A stretch of DNA of 9,096 nucleotides, from positions 1-9,096 of the forward strand of contig CAKZLS010000581.1 in NCBI GenBank assembly GCA_937127205.1. The letters are read 5' to 3'. The notes below the pieces were generated by a model. That model worked only from the letters and a program-made list of their open reading frames with translations, had not been told where the DNA came from and did no database searches. Positions 8,987-9,096 of the stretch are shown here, piece after piece (the first letter of the stretch is position 1; each line of letters starts with the position of its first letter). The translations under genes were made by a program, and so were the position numbers. The DNA comes from an uncultured Rhodospirillales bacterium. Its GTDB lineage: Bacteria > Pseudomonadota > Alphaproteobacteria > Rhodospirillales > Defluviicoccaceae.

Positions 8987-9096
8987 GGGGCCAGGGGCGC
9001 GCAGCGCACACCATCCGGCGGACCCCAAGGGCCAACTTACGTTCAATCTGTTCGATCCGGCGACCGTGAGCATCGTCGAAACCTGTCCCGCGCCGG
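8987..9096 (+). other. Right-edge region, possible start of a further gene
   Basis: No secure gene is visible in these 110 bp. One plus-strand frame (codons starting at 9024) stays open to the window edge and reads LTFNLFDPATVSIVETCPAP at its end, which has plausible protein composition. It has no ATG. The only conventional start is GTG at 9066, without a clear ribosome binding site. It could be the first residues of a downstream gene or chance in GC-rich DNA. I see no terminator for the CinA-like gene. Confidence 0.25.

Overview
The window reads as a stretch of a GC-rich alphaproteobacterial chromosome, probably from the Rhodospirillales or a nearby order. The order secA / divergent parvulin foldase – argJ – mutT is, as I recall it, a familiar alphaproteobacterial neighbourhood, and the protein sequences fit that group. 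The content is almost entirely conserved housekeeping. I see no insertion sequence, CRISPR array, tRNA, rRNA, phage gene or defence system.

Layout from left to right. Positions 1-308 hold no convincing gene and lead into a KefB/KefC-type potassium/proton antiporter (309-2093, +). This gene converges, with a 29-bp gap, on secA (2123-4840, -), the preprotein translocase ATPase. The 352-bp space to the right of secA holds divergent promoters. Leftward is a near-consensus sigma-70 type promoter for secA (TTGACA, 17 bp, TATGTC). Rightward is a TATACT -10 element preceded by a CRP/FNR-like dyad. The rightward transcript probably carries a periplasmic parvulin-type foldase (5193-6047), argJ for arginine biosynthesis (6112-7341) and a MutT-type Nudix hydrolase (7322-7783) that overlaps argJ by 20 bp. 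A small exported class I cytochrome c (7799-8104, -) converges on mutT. It is divergent from a single-domain CinA/MoCF-family protein (8219-8986, +). The last 110 bp hold no secure gene, although one frame stays open to the window edge.

How the genes relate: SecA drives preproteins through SecYEG, and the foldase made from the opposite strand would help them fold in the periplasm, so that divergent pair is functionally coherent. The cytochrome c would itself be a Sec substrate, matured with haem in the periplasm. ArgJ and MutT are metabolically unrelated and appear simply to share a transcript. The Kef protein and the CinA-like protein stand alone.

I did not find a previously undescribed system. 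The points most worth a second look are the CRP-like dyad at the foldase promoter, the orphan cytochrome c with an altered haem-ligand loop, the Gly-to-Ala change in the MutT Nudix box, and the open frame at the right edge.
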